Below, one piece after another: positions 14,290 to 22,309 of a stretch of DNA of 23,037 bases. The DNA is from DASUFI01 sp036274635 (GTDB taxonomy: Bacteria > Planctomycetota > B15-G4): contig DASUFI010000203.1 in assembly GCA_036274635.1 (NCBI GenBank), positions 1 to 23,037 on the forward strand, in the 5' to 3' direction. How positions within the stretch are numbered: position 1 is the stretch's first letter; each line of letters opens with the position of its first letter. The notes beneath the pieces are model-generated. The model searched no databases. It was not told the DNA's origin and saw only the letters and a list, made by a program, of their open reading frames with translations. Both the position numbers and the translations under genes were made by a program.

Positions 14290-16629
14290 ATGCGAGCGAT
14301 GCCGACGCACTGTATCAGCCGACTCTGCGCGCTCCTCCTGCTGGCGCTGCCCGCCGCTGCGCAGGACACGCCCGCGCGCCCCGGCGCCTGGCGCCTCGCG
14401 GACGCCTCCAGCCCCTACCTGCGCGAGCACGCCGGCAGCGACATCGAGTGGTGGCCGTGGGGCGAGGCGGCCTTCGCGCACGCGAAGGAGCTCGACCGGC
14501 CGGTCTTCCTCTCCATCGGATACAGCGCCTGCCACTGGTGCCACCGCATGGAGCGCGACACCTTCGCCAGCCCGGAGGTCGTGCGCCGTCTCAACGAGAA
14601 CTTCGTCTGCGTCCTCGTGGACCGCGAGGAGCAGCCCGACGTGGACAGCCGCTTCATGCACGCGCTGGTGCTCATGACCGGCGGCGGCGGCTGGCCGGCA
14701 ACGCTCTTCCTCACGCCCGAGGGCAAGCCCTTCTTCGGCGGCACCTACTATCCGGCCGAGAGCGGACCCATGGGCGTCGGACTGCCCGACGTCCTCGACC
14801 GCATCCACGAGCTGTGGACCACGGATCGCGCCACGGTGACCCAGGCCACGACCGAGCTGCACGACGTCCTCGGCCGCGACGCGCTCTCCGACGCCGGAAC
14901 GGACGCCGCGCCCGAGCTGCGCACGCTGCTCGACGAGGCGACCACCACGCTGACCGGGTCGCTCGACTCCACCTGGGGCGGCACGCAGGACTCGCCCAAG
15001 TTCCCGCCCATCCTGCTGCTCGACTTCCTGCTGCGCCAGCACCTGCGCACCGGCGTCTCGGTGCAGGACCTGATCACCGTCTCGCTCGACGCCATGTCCA
15101 GCGCGGGGCTCTACGACCACGTGGGCGGCGGCTTCTTCCGCTACTGCGTCGACCCACACTGGGAGACGCCGCACTTCGAGAAGATGCTCGCCGACACCGC
15201 GCAGCTGGCGCCGCTCTACGCCGACGCCTCCGTCGCCCTGGGCGAGCCGCGCTGGGCCGACGTCGCGCGCGACGCGCTGGGCTGGGTCGTGCGCGAGATG
15301 CGCCTGCCCAATGGCCTCTACGCCGGCTCGCTCGACGCGGACAGCCTGCCCGTCGAGCCGCCCGCCGCCGGCCCCGACGGCGCGGCGACCGAGCCGCCTC
15401 ACGCCGAGGAGGGTCGCTTCTACCTCTGGACGCCGGCGCAGCTCGAGCGCGTCCTCGGCGACCACGACGGCAAGGCCTTCGCGCAGATCTACCACGTCAC
15501 CCAGGAGGGCAACGTCCTGGACATGGGCCAGCCCACGGGCCTGTCGCTGCCGCGGCCGATGCGCAACGTGCCGGCGCTCACGACCACGCCCGGCGCGGAC
15601 GTCAAGCCCGGCGAGCCCTTCCTGCAGTGGCGCACGCACGCGCTCGGCCTGCTGCGCGCCGACCGCGACCAGCGACCGCGGCCGGCGCGCGACGACAAGG
15701 CCGTCGCCGCCTGGAACGGCCTGCTGCTCAGCGGCTTCGCGCGCTCCGGCGCCCGGCTGGACGACGAGCCGCTGCGCTCGCAGGCCGTCAGCCTGGCCGC
15801 CGCGATCCGCGCCGGCCTGCTGCTGCGCGACGAGCCCCTGCCGCGCGTCGCCCACCAGAACTACCTCGGCCAGCCCTCCGGCCGCGGCAACCTGCTGGAC
15901 ACGGCCGCCGTCGGCCTCGGCCTGCTCGACGCGCACGAGGCCACCGGCCAGCCCGAGCTGCTCCTCGACGCCTTCGGCCTGGCGCGCTCCCTGCTCGCGC
16001 GCTTCGAGGACCCGGACGGCGGCTTCTGGAGCGCGGAGGCCAGCGACGCCCGGCTCCCCAACCGCGGACGCGACGTGTGGGACAGCTCGATGCCCGCAGG
16101 CGCCAGCCTCGCGGTGCAGCTGCTGCTGCGCCTCGCGCCGCTCGACGACTCGGGCGACTTGCAGACCGCCGCGCGGCGCACCCTCGCACGGCTCACGCCG
16201 CTGGCCGCGACCGGGCCCGACGGCTTCCCCGCCCTGCTCACCGCCGCCGACATGGCCAACGGCCCGCTGGCCGAGATCGTGCTCGACGGCGCCGCCGAGC
16301 CGCGCGCCGCGCTGGCGCGCGCGGTGCACGCCCGCGTGCTGCCGGCCGCGCTGCTGCTGCCCGACGCGCGCGGCCTCGCCGCGGCCATCGCCGCGCAGCG
16401 CAAGGCCGCGCTCGCCGCCAGCCAGGCCCCGCTCTTCGCCGAGGACCCGTCCCTGCTGGCCGGCCGCGCCGCGCCCGACGGCGAAGCCCGCGCGTGGGTG
16501 TGCGTGCAGCGCGCGTGCCTGCTGCCGGTCGCCAGGCCCGAGGAGCTGTCGAAGCAGCTCGACGGAGTGGTCCCGCGCGCACCGAAGGCCGCCGAGCCGG
16601 TGCCGGCCACACCCGCGCCCGGCAACTGA
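14290..16629 (+). CDS. Exported DUF255/YyaL-like thioredoxin-domain protein
   Basis: The 779-residue protein starts with a signal peptide (hydrophobic core CALLLLALPAAAQ, likely cut near residue 25). The thioredoxin-like DUF255 domain follows: SSPYLREHA, WWPWGEAAFAHAKE, FLSIGYSACHWCHRM with C81-x-x-C84, VDREEQPDVDS and FFGGTYYPAES. The rest resembles the (alpha/alpha)6-barrel part of the YyaL/SPATA20 family, with VGGGFFRYCVD, HFEKMLADTAQL, EGRFYLWT and DDKAVAAWNGLLLSGFAR. The family is usually cytoplasmic and about 680-750 residues; this copy has an export signal. The biochemical role is not settled for the family; thiol chemistry is suggested by CHWC. Another ATG nine bases downstream (14299) is an equally possible start. 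No clear ribosome binding site precedes either. Confidence 0.93.
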   Translation: MRAMPTHCISRLCALLLLALPAAAQDTPARPGAWRLADASSPYLREHAGSDIEWWPWGEAAFAHAKELDRPVFLSIGYSACHWCHRMERDTFASPEVVRRLNENFVCVLVDREEQPDVDSRFMHALVLMTGGGGWPATLFLTPEGKPFFGGTYYPAESGPMGVGLPDVLDRIHELWTTDRATVTQATTELHDVLGRDALSDAGTDAAPELRTLLDEATTTLTGSLDSTWGGTQDSPKFPPILLLDFLLRQHLRTGVSVQDLITVSLDAMSSAGLYDHVGGGFFRYCVDPHWETPHFEKMLADTAQLAPLYADASVALGEPRWADVARDALGWVVREMRLPNGLYAGSLDADSLPVEPPAAGPDGAATEPPHAEEGRFYLWTPAQLERVLGDHDGKAFAQIYHVTQEGNVLDMGQPTGLSLPRPMRNVPALTTTPGADVKPGEPFLQWRTHALGLLRADRDQRPRPARDDKAVAAWNGLLLSGFARSGARLDDEPLRSQAVSLAAAIRAGLLLRDEPLPRVAHQNYLGQPSGRGNLLDTAAVGLGLLDAHEATGQPELLLDAFGLARSLLARFEDPDGGFWSAEASDARLPNRGRDVWDSSMPAGASLAVQLLLRLAPLDDSGDLQTAARRTLARLTPLAATGPDGFPALLTAADMANGPLAEIVLDGAAEPRAALARAVHARVLPAALLLPDARGLAAAIAAQRKAALAASQAPLFAEDPSLLAGRAAPDGEARAWVCVQRACLLPVARPEELSKQLDGVVPRAPKAAEPVPATPAPGN

Positions 16630-16643
16630 GCCCGCCCGCTCAG
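16626..16643. terminator. Hairpin spanning both convergent stop codons
   Basis: CTGAGC (16626-16631) and GCTCAG (16638-16643) form a perfect 6-bp stem with a 6-nt loop. Each arm contains the TGA stop codon of one of the two convergent genes, which are only 10 bp apart. It is a compact bidirectional terminator candidate without a T-tract. Confidence 0.4.
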
Positions 16644-18046
16644 GCCAGTCCCGCGCGCTCCTGATCCGGCCGCATCAGCCACGCCGCCGCGCCCGCCAGC
16701 CACACCACCGCCAGCGGCGAGAGCTGCAGCAGCACGCGGTGCAACGAGAAGCGCAGGTGCCACTCGATGAGCCGCGGGGTGCCCAGGTACACGAGCAGGT
16801 AGGCCGCCGCGCCGAGGAGCAGCGTCGTCGTCGCCGCCGGCGCGCGCACCGTCAGCCGCACGGGGAAGACCAGCAGCGCCAGCAGCAGCATGGCCGGCAC
16901 GAGGTTGCCCGAGCGCACGTCCAGCACGGCATCGTCGAGCAGGTAGCGCCCGATCACCGGCAGGTGCGCGCTGGTCTGCGCCCCCACGCGCCCGAGGAAG
17001 CCGCCCGCCGCTGTGTGGGCGAAGAGGTCGCTGTGCAGATCGAAGGAGGCGTTGAAGATCGCCTGCGCCACCAGCACCGCCGCGGCGGGCAGCAGGGCGA
17101 GCGCCTGCAGGCCGCGCGAGCGGCCAGGCGCGCCGGCGGTGGCCAGGCAGGCGGCGCCCGCCGCGACCGCCAGCATCGCGCCCTCGTTCTTGCTCCAGGC
17201 CAGGCTCGCGAGGCACGCGGCGAACAGCGCGAGGAAGCGCTGCTCGCCGCTCTGTCGCCAGCGCGACCAGGCGTCGAGGCTGGCCAGCAGGCCGAGCGCC
17301 ACGAGGATGTCCGCCGTCGCCCAGCCGCACGCCTCCTGGAAGTCGCCCGAGAGCGCCACGAGGGCCACCGCCGCCGCCGCCACACCGGCCGGTGCGACGC
17401 GGCGCGCCGCGGAGGCCAGCAGCAGCAGCAGCGCGAGCGCGAAGACCTGCACCACGAGCCGGTTCTGCACGTGCGTGATGTCGCCGGCGCAGGCGAAGCT
17501 CCACAGCTGCAGCAGCGGGTCCTGCAAGGGGTAGTCCGCGTGCTCGCGCATGGCCTTGTGGTCCAGCGGACCCGGCGCCGCGACCATCGCCGCGAACTCC
17601 GGCGTCAGCCCGTGGCTCAGCCAGATGGCCTTGGCCTTCAGGCTCCACATCGTGCCCTCGTCGCCGCCGCAGACGACGAGCTCGTCGGCGCGCAGGATGC
17701 GGTCGCAGGTGAGCAGCAGGCAGGCGGCCGTGACGACCAGCAGCAGCGTCCGGCCGGGGCCGCGCTGCGGGCCGGCCACCGCGACCCGCCGCCGGCCGGC
17801 GCGCCAGCACCACGGGAGCAGCAGCGCCAGAGCCAGCAGGGGCACCCAGCGCAACGCCGCGAGCGGCACGCCCGCGACCAGCGCGGCGAAGAGCAGCGCC
17901 GCCACGAGCAGGGCGCCCAGCAGCCAGCTCCAGGCGGCGAAGGCCAGCGCGTCCTGCCGCGCCCGCAGCCCGAGCAGCATCGCCGCGCACGCGCCCAGCG
18001 CCGCGGGCGTGCCGACGAGCAGCAGCAGCTCGAGCGGCCCGGCCAT
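16640..18046 (-). CDS. Polytopic membrane protein, GT-C-type glycosyltransferase candidate
   Basis: The 468-residue protein has roughly 11-12 hydrophobic segments. After the first helices comes a conserved-looking loop with GGDEGTMWSLKAKA (about 127-140), then HADYPLQDPLLQLW (about 169-182), WATADILVALG (about 242-252) and SKNEGA (about 285-290). The sequence of an acidic first loop, a WxxKAK block, an H-x-DYPL block, a later AD and a KNEG motif is typical of GT39-like and related GT-C membrane glycosyltransferases that use lipid-linked sugar donors. No exact family is recognised. It starts with ATG sharing one base with the stop of the upstream gene (TGATG), so the two are translationally coupled and probably form one functional unit. 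The open frame extends upstream, but that part belongs to the neighbour in another frame. Confidence 0.82.
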   Translation of the reverse strand: MAGPLELLLLVGTPAALGACAAMLLGLRARQDALAFAAWSWLLGALLVAALLFAALVAGVPLAALRWVPLLALALLLPWCWRAGRRRVAVAGPQRGPGRTLLLVVTAACLLLTCDRILRADELVVCGGDEGTMWSLKAKAIWLSHGLTPEFAAMVAAPGPLDHKAMREHADYPLQDPLLQLWSFACAGDITHVQNRLVVQVFALALLLLLASAARRVAPAGVAAAAVALVALSGDFQEACGWATADILVALGLLASLDAWSRWRQSGEQRFLALFAACLASLAWSKNEGAMLAVAAGAACLATAGAPGRSRGLQALALLPAAAVLVAQAIFNASFDLHSDLFAHTAAGGFLGRVGAQTSAHLPVIGRYLLDDAVLDVRSGNLVPAMLLLALLVFPVRLTVRAPAATTTLLLGAAAYLLVYLGTPRLIEWHLRFSLHRVLLQLSPLAVVWLAGAAAWLMRPDQERAGLA

Positions 18047-18609
18047 CAGCGCGTCGCTCCGCGCAGCCGCCACAGCCTGAACGTGCCCGCGTCGAGCACC
18101 AGGTCGAATTGCTGCTGCTGCTGGAACGGCACGTCCGGCGCGAGGTCGGCCACCCAGGTCTCCGGATTGATCAGGCCCTGCACGCCCGTCACGTCGGGCA
18201 TCGGCCCCGGGATGGCCAGCACGTCGAGGGGATACAGCAGGACGGCCAGCTGGTCGCGCAGCAGGAGCAGCTGCAGGAGCTCGCTGCGCGGCAGGTCCTG
18301 CCGGCGCAGCGAGAGCGCGACGCGGGCGCGCGCCGGCACGTGGGCGCGCAGCGCGTCGAGCAGCCCGGCGTTCTCGCCCAGCGTGCGGCGCGTGCGCTCG
18401 GCGACGTCGAGCGTGAGCAGCTCGACGCGGCGCGCGAGGCCGATCTCCGCGACGACGCCCGCCTGCACCACGAGCGAGTCCACGAGGCGCCAGCCGCACA
18501 GCGCGGCGAGCAGCCCGAGCAGGGCCACGCGCCGGGCGCGCAGGACGCGGTGGCCCGGCCCCGCGGCGCCCGCCGGATGCGCCGTCGGGAAGGCCTCCCC
18601 TGCACTCAT
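18046..18609 (-). CDS. Single-pass membrane protein, partner of the GT-C candidate
   Basis: The 187-residue protein has a basic N-terminus (HRVLRARR), one hydrophobic helix at about 28-48, and a soluble C-terminal part ending in LWRLRGATR. The soluble part contains a LLLLRDQLAVLLYPLDVL segment and a short glutamine run (FQQQQQF, encoded by CAG repeats). Small accessory proteins with an L.YLLYPR-like segment next to GT-C-type membrane enzymes are known from other genomes, so a role as partner subunit is a reasonable guess. Its stop codon overlaps the start codon of the downstream membrane enzyme by one base. The start chosen is an ATG at 18609; the frame remains open 24 codons further upstream, but that extension is arginine-rich and looks non-coding. 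No named family recognised. Confidence 0.7.
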   Translation of the reverse strand: MSAGEAFPTAHPAGAAGPGHRVLRARRVALLGLLAALCGWRLVDSLVVQAGVVAEIGLARRVELLTLDVAERTRRTLGENAGLLDALRAHVPARARVALSLRRQDLPRSELLQLLLLRDQLAVLLYPLDVLAIPGPMPDVTGVQGLINPETWVADLAPDVPFQQQQQFDLVLDAGTFRLWRLRGATR

Positions 18610-18701
18610 CCGGCCGAGTCTTGCACCCGTGGGCGCGCGTGTCCATGGCCCGCGGCGGGCGTCATGGCGGGCTGCTCCCACCCGGCATAGACTGCCTTTC
18701 C
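18610..18701. promoter_or_regulatory. Divergent promoter region
   Basis: These 92 bases separate the divergent starts of the membrane pair and the GSDH-PKD protein and must hold at least one promoter. No clear -35/-10 pair is visible. GGCA-N5-TGCC lies a few bases before the GSDH start, and there is no Shine-Dalgarno sequence for that gene. Confidence 0.3.
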
Positions 18702-21700
18702 ATGCGCACCCACCACGCCGTGGCTCTCCTCGCGGCCGTCGCCGCTCCCGCCGCCGCGCAGTCCTTCCTGATGCCGGCGCACTTCCAGGCCGTGCCGCTC
18801 CCGCCCGTCTTCGACACGCCGGTGGACCTGGTCTTCGCGCCCGACGGCACGCTCTTCGTGGTCGAGAAGGCCGGCCGCGTGCGCGTGCTGGATCCGTCGG
18901 GCGTCGACCAGGGGCCGCTCTTCATCGACCTCGTGGCCGAGGTCAACAACGACTGGGACCGCGGCCTGCTGTCGCTGGAGCTGTCGCGCAACTGGGTGCC
19001 GGACGGCGGCGAATCGAGCTGGGTGTACCTGCTCTACACCGTCTCGCCCGTGCCACCGCTCGACAACGGCTACAACCAGGACAGCAAGTACTCCTTCTCG
19101 CGGCTGACGCGCTACCGCTCCGTGATGAGCGGCGGGGACATCGTGGCGGACCTCGCCAGCCGGCAGATCCTCATCGGGCACCAGCTGCCGGATGGCTCGG
19201 TGCCGGACGGCATCGCGAGCATCCACAACAGCCACAGCAACGGCGAGCTGCACTTCGCGCCGGACGGCACGCTCATGCTGGCCTGCGGCGACGGCGCGCA
19301 CTACGACTTCAAGGACACCGGCGGCAACGACATCCCCGGCTTCGACGACTTCATCCACCTGCAGACCGGCCTCAAGGGCCCGACGCCCAAGGTGCAGGAC
19401 GAAGGCGCGCTGCGCAGCCAGGACCTGCGCAGCCTGTCGGGCAAGCTGCTGCGCATCGACCCCGCCACGGGCCAGGGCCTGCCGAGCAATCCCTTCTGGG
19501 ACGGCGACCCGGGCAGCAACGCCTCCAAGGTGTGGGCGCTCGGGCTGCGCAACCCCTTCCGCATGGGCCTCGTGCCGGGCACGGGCAGCACGGACCCCGC
19601 CGCGGGCCAGCCGGGCGTCATCCTCGTGGGCGACGTGGGCTGGAACACCTGGGAAGAGGTGAACGTCTCGCACGTGGGCGGCGAGAACTTCGGCTGGCCC
19701 TGCTACGAGGGCTTCCCCGTCCAGAACGGCTACCAGAACTACAATCCGACCGACCCCAGCAAGATCGACTGCCACGACCCGGTGACCGGCATCCACACCG
19801 ACCCGGACCTCGCCTGGCACCACAGCAACCCGTCGGCGCTGGCGCCCGCGGGCCTCTACGTGGACGACGACGGCGTGCCCAAGACGGGCTTCGCCGGCAA
19901 CTGCTCCATCGGCGGCGCGCCGTACATGGGCGGCAACTACCCGGCCAAGTACGTCGGGCGGCTGTTCTTCTCCGACTACGTGCGCAACTGGATCAAGACC
20001 ATCGAGTTCGACGCCAGCTGGCACGCGGTCGCGGTGCGCGACTTCGCCAGCAACACGGGTGGCATCGTGGAGATCGAGCCCAGCCCGCTCAACGGCGACC
20101 TCTACCTGCTGGACATCACGGGCGCGAAGGTGTGGCACATCCTCTACGGCGCCAACCTCTCGCCCGTGGCGCAGGCCTCGGGCACGCCGCTGCACGGGCC
20201 CGCGCCGCTGGCTGTGCTCTTCACCGGCTCGACCAGCTACGACCCCGACCCGGGCGACGTGCTCAGCTACGACTGGGACTTCGGCGACGGCTCGCTGCAC
20301 GCGACCACCGCCGACCCCGCGCACACCTATCTCGTCGACGGCCTGTACGAGGCCAGGCTCGTGGTGACGGATCCGCTGGGCCTCTGGGCCGAGGCCACGC
20401 TGCAGATCGCCGTGGGCAACGGCCCGCCGGTCGTGACGATCGCGCAGCCGGCGCAGGGCCAGATCCTCGACCTGCCCATCGTGCTGGACCTCTCCGGCTC
20501 GGCCACCGATCCGGACAACGACAGCCTCAGCTACGCGTGGACCGTGGACCTCTACCACGACACGCACGTCCACCCCGGCGTGGCCAACTACGTGGGGCAG
20601 GAGGCGCAGTTCCCCGTGGACGACGACCACGGCGACGGCGAGCTCACCTACTACCGCATCCAGCTCACCGCCACGGACACCGGCGGCCTCTCGGGCAGCG
20701 CGCACGTCTACGTGTTCCCGTCCGGCCACGTGATCGATCCGTCCGGCAGCGCGCGCCCCATCAGCCGCATGGACGAGCTCGTGCCGCCGCAGCCCACGGG
20801 CGGAGGCAACCACGACATCGAGGTCGTGCGGGACACGATCGTGCCGGCGGTCGGCAGCGGCGACAGCGGCCTGCAGTTCGACACCTACCACGGCGGCCAG
20901 CAGGGCAACGACGACTGGATCGGCTACGAGCTGCAGTCGCCGCAGGGTCCGGAGTTCCGCTTCACCGGCTTCACCTTCCAGGAAGGCATGCACTTCGTGG
21001 ACGGCGGCTGGTGGCAGGACCTGCGCGTCGAGGTGCGCAACGGCGGGCAGTGGAGCGTGGCCCCCAACCTGGCCATCACGCCCACCTACCCCTTCGCGCT
21101 GGGCGACCCGCCCTACTTCGACGGCTTCCCGTTCCAGACCTGGCAGGTGAACTTCGACCCCATGGTCGGCGACGCCGTGCGCCTGCGCGGCAACCCCGGG
21201 GGCACCAACAACTTCATGTCCGTCGGCGAGCTGCGCGCGCGCGCCGTGGCCGAGGCGCCGGACACGCCCTTCCGCGACATCACGGCCGAGGCCACCGCCA
21301 TCCTCTCCAAGGTGGACACCCTCGTGCCCGCCGGCCCGCAGGGCGCGGGCAACAAGGACAAGGAGGTGCTGCGCAACGGCACCTTCCCGCCCCTCGGCAG
21401 CACGAGCTGGCTGGCGCAGTACGACACCTTCCACTCCGGCCAGCAGGGCAGCGACGACTGGGTCGGTTACGAGTTCGCCGGCACGCGCACCCTCACGCGC
21501 CTGCTCTTCCAGGAGGGCCGCAACAACAACGACGGCGGCGCCTTCGACACGCTGGGCGTGCAGGTGCAGACGCTGGCCGGCGGACCATGGACGACGGTCT
21601 CGGGCGTCACCTCCTCGCCCCCGTACTCCGGCCTCAACGGCACCAGCTACGAGACATTCGACCTGACGCTGCCGCCCACGCTGGCGCGCGCGATCCGGCT

Positions 21701-22163
21701 GCAGGGCGACCCGGCCGGCGCCGCAGGCTACGTCTCGCTCGGCGAGCTGCGCGTCTTCGAGCCGGCGCTGCCGTCCGGCTGCGGCTGGGAACCGTACGGC
21801 CTCGGGCTGCCGGGCGCCAACACGCTCACGATCGCGTCCGCCACGCCGCCCGGCCTCGGGTTGCCCATCGAGGTGCGCACGACCGGCGCGTCCGGCCCCG
21901 CGAGCGGCGTGCTGGTGCTCGGCTTCTCCGCCGCGAGCCTGCCGCTGCTGGGCGGCACGCTGCTGGTGGAGCCCTTGGGCATGGTGCTGTTCGGCCTCAC
22001 CTTCGACGCGACGGGCACGTGCACGCTGCTGGGCACGCTGCCTGCGGACTCCGCGCTCGAGGGCGTGTCCGCGTGGATGCAGGCGGCCGCGCTCTCGCAG
22101 CCGGCGCCGTGGGCGACGAGGTTCAGCAACGGGCTGAAGATGACGCTCTGCGCGGAGGGCTGA
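18702..22163 (+). CDS. Secreted GSDH-like dehydrogenase with PKD and repeated binding modules
   Basis: The 1153-residue protein starts with a short signal peptide (MRTHHAVALLAAVAAPAAAQ). Residues about 25-483 match the glucose/sorbosone dehydrogenase beta-propeller family: DLVFAPDGTLFVVEKAGRV, HNSHSNGELHFAPDGT, KLLRIDP, GLRNPFRMG, VGDVGWNTWEEVN and ENFGWPCYEG. Family members oxidise sugars with PQQ as cofactor, but cofactor residues were not verified here. A PKD domain (about 486-571, DWDFGDG) and a PKD-like domain (about 572-673) follow. Then come two copies of a ~170-residue module (about 675-849 and 858-1022), each with a D-T-Y/F-H-x-GQQG-x-DDW-x-GYE motif and ending GELR, resembling discoidin-like carbohydrate-binding folds. 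Residues about 1026-1153 are the C-terminal domain shared with the FG-GAP protein. Probably an extracellular sugar-processing or polymer-binding protein. Confidence 0.9.
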   Translation: MRTHHAVALLAAVAAPAAAQSFLMPAHFQAVPLPPVFDTPVDLVFAPDGTLFVVEKAGRVRVLDPSGVDQGPLFIDLVAEVNNDWDRGLLSLELSRNWVPDGGESSWVYLLYTVSPVPPLDNGYNQDSKYSFSRLTRYRSVMSGGDIVADLASRQILIGHQLPDGSVPDGIASIHNSHSNGELHFAPDGTLMLACGDGAHYDFKDTGGNDIPGFDDFIHLQTGLKGPTPKVQDEGALRSQDLRSLSGKLLRIDPATGQGLPSNPFWDGDPGSNASKVWALGLRNPFRMGLVPGTGSTDPAAGQPGVILVGDVGWNTWEEVNVSHVGGENFGWPCYEGFPVQNGYQNYNPTDPSKIDCHDPVTGIHTDPDLAWHHSNPSALAPAGLYVDDDGVPKTGFAGNCSIGGAPYMGGNYPAKYVGRLFFSDYVRNWIKTIEFDASWHAVAVRDFASNTGGIVEIEPSPLNGDLYLLDITGAKVWHILYGANLSPVAQASGTPLHGPAPLAVLFTGSTSYDPDPGDVLSYDWDFGDGSLHATTADPAHTYLVDGLYEARLVVTDPLGLWAEATLQIAVGNGPPVVTIAQPAQGQILDLPIVLDLSGSATDPDNDSLSYAWTVDLYHDTHVHPGVANYVGQEAQFPVDDDHGDGELTYYRIQLTATDTGGLSGSAHVYVFPSGHVIDPSGSARPISRMDELVPPQPTGGGNHDIEVVRDTIVPAVGSGDSGLQFDTYHGGQQGNDDWIGYELQSPQGPEFRFTGFTFQEGMHFVDGGWWQDLRVEVRNGGQWSVAPNLAITPTYPFALGDPPYFDGFPFQTWQVNFDPMVGDAVRLRGNPGGTNNFMSVGELRARAVAEAPDTPFRDITAEATAILSKVDTLVPAGPQGAGNKDKEVLRNGTFPPLGSTSWLAQYDTFHSGQQGSDDWVGYEFAGTRTLTRLLFQEGRNNNDGGAFDTLGVQVQTLAGGPWTTVSGVTSSPPYSGLNGTSYETFDLTLPPTLARAIRLQGDPAGAAGYVSLGELRVFEPALPSGCGWEPYGLGLPGANTLTIASATPPGLGLPIEVRTTGASGPASGVLVLGFSAASLPLLGGTLLVEPLGMVLFGLTFDATGTCTLLGTLPADSALEGVSAWMQAAALSQPAPWATRFSNGLKMTLCAEG

Positions 22164-22196
22164 GCGCCGCGCCCTGCCTTCCTCCACGCTGGCCGC

Positions 22197-22272
22197 TGGC
22201 GGGGGCGGTGGGGATCGAACCCACGACTTGCGGCTTAAAAGGCCGCCACTCTGCCAGCTGAGTTACGCCCCC
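22197..22272 (-). tRNA. tRNA-Lys (TTT)
   Basis: Read on the minus strand from 22272, a complete cloverleaf is visible. It has a 7-bp acceptor stem (GGGGGCG/CGCCCCC), a D arm with CAGCTGGCAGAG, a 5-bp anticodon stem (GCGGC/GCCGC) around the loop CTTTTAA with anticodon TTT, and a T arm with GGTTCGATCCCC. The discriminator base is G and CCA is encoded (22199-22197). It lies 37 bases downstream of frr on the same strand and may be cotranscribed. Confidence 0.96.
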
Positions 22273-22309
22273 GCGCGCAGCGAAGTGTGGCCCGCAGGCG
22301 GCCGGCGGC

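Noticed and set aside
18109..18125. CTG/CAG-type triplet run as a possible regulatory microsatellite
   Set aside because: It lies in frame inside the single-pass membrane protein and simply encodes a short glutamine run.
18606..22187. A long minus-strand frame opposite the GSDH-PKD gene
   Set aside because: Low-complexity Arg/Val/Glu/His shadow of a well-supported gene on the other strand.
15311..22261. A single plus-strand open frame of about 2300 codons crossing three genes
   Set aside because: It runs through the thioredoxin-fold gene, the antisense of the membrane pair and the GSDH gene in wrong frames; extreme Arg/Ala/Pro/Ser content and no domains. It results from high GC.
22143..22261. 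Plus-strand GIEPTTCGL-like peptide after the GSDH gene
   Set aside because: It is the antisense translation of tRNA-Lys.
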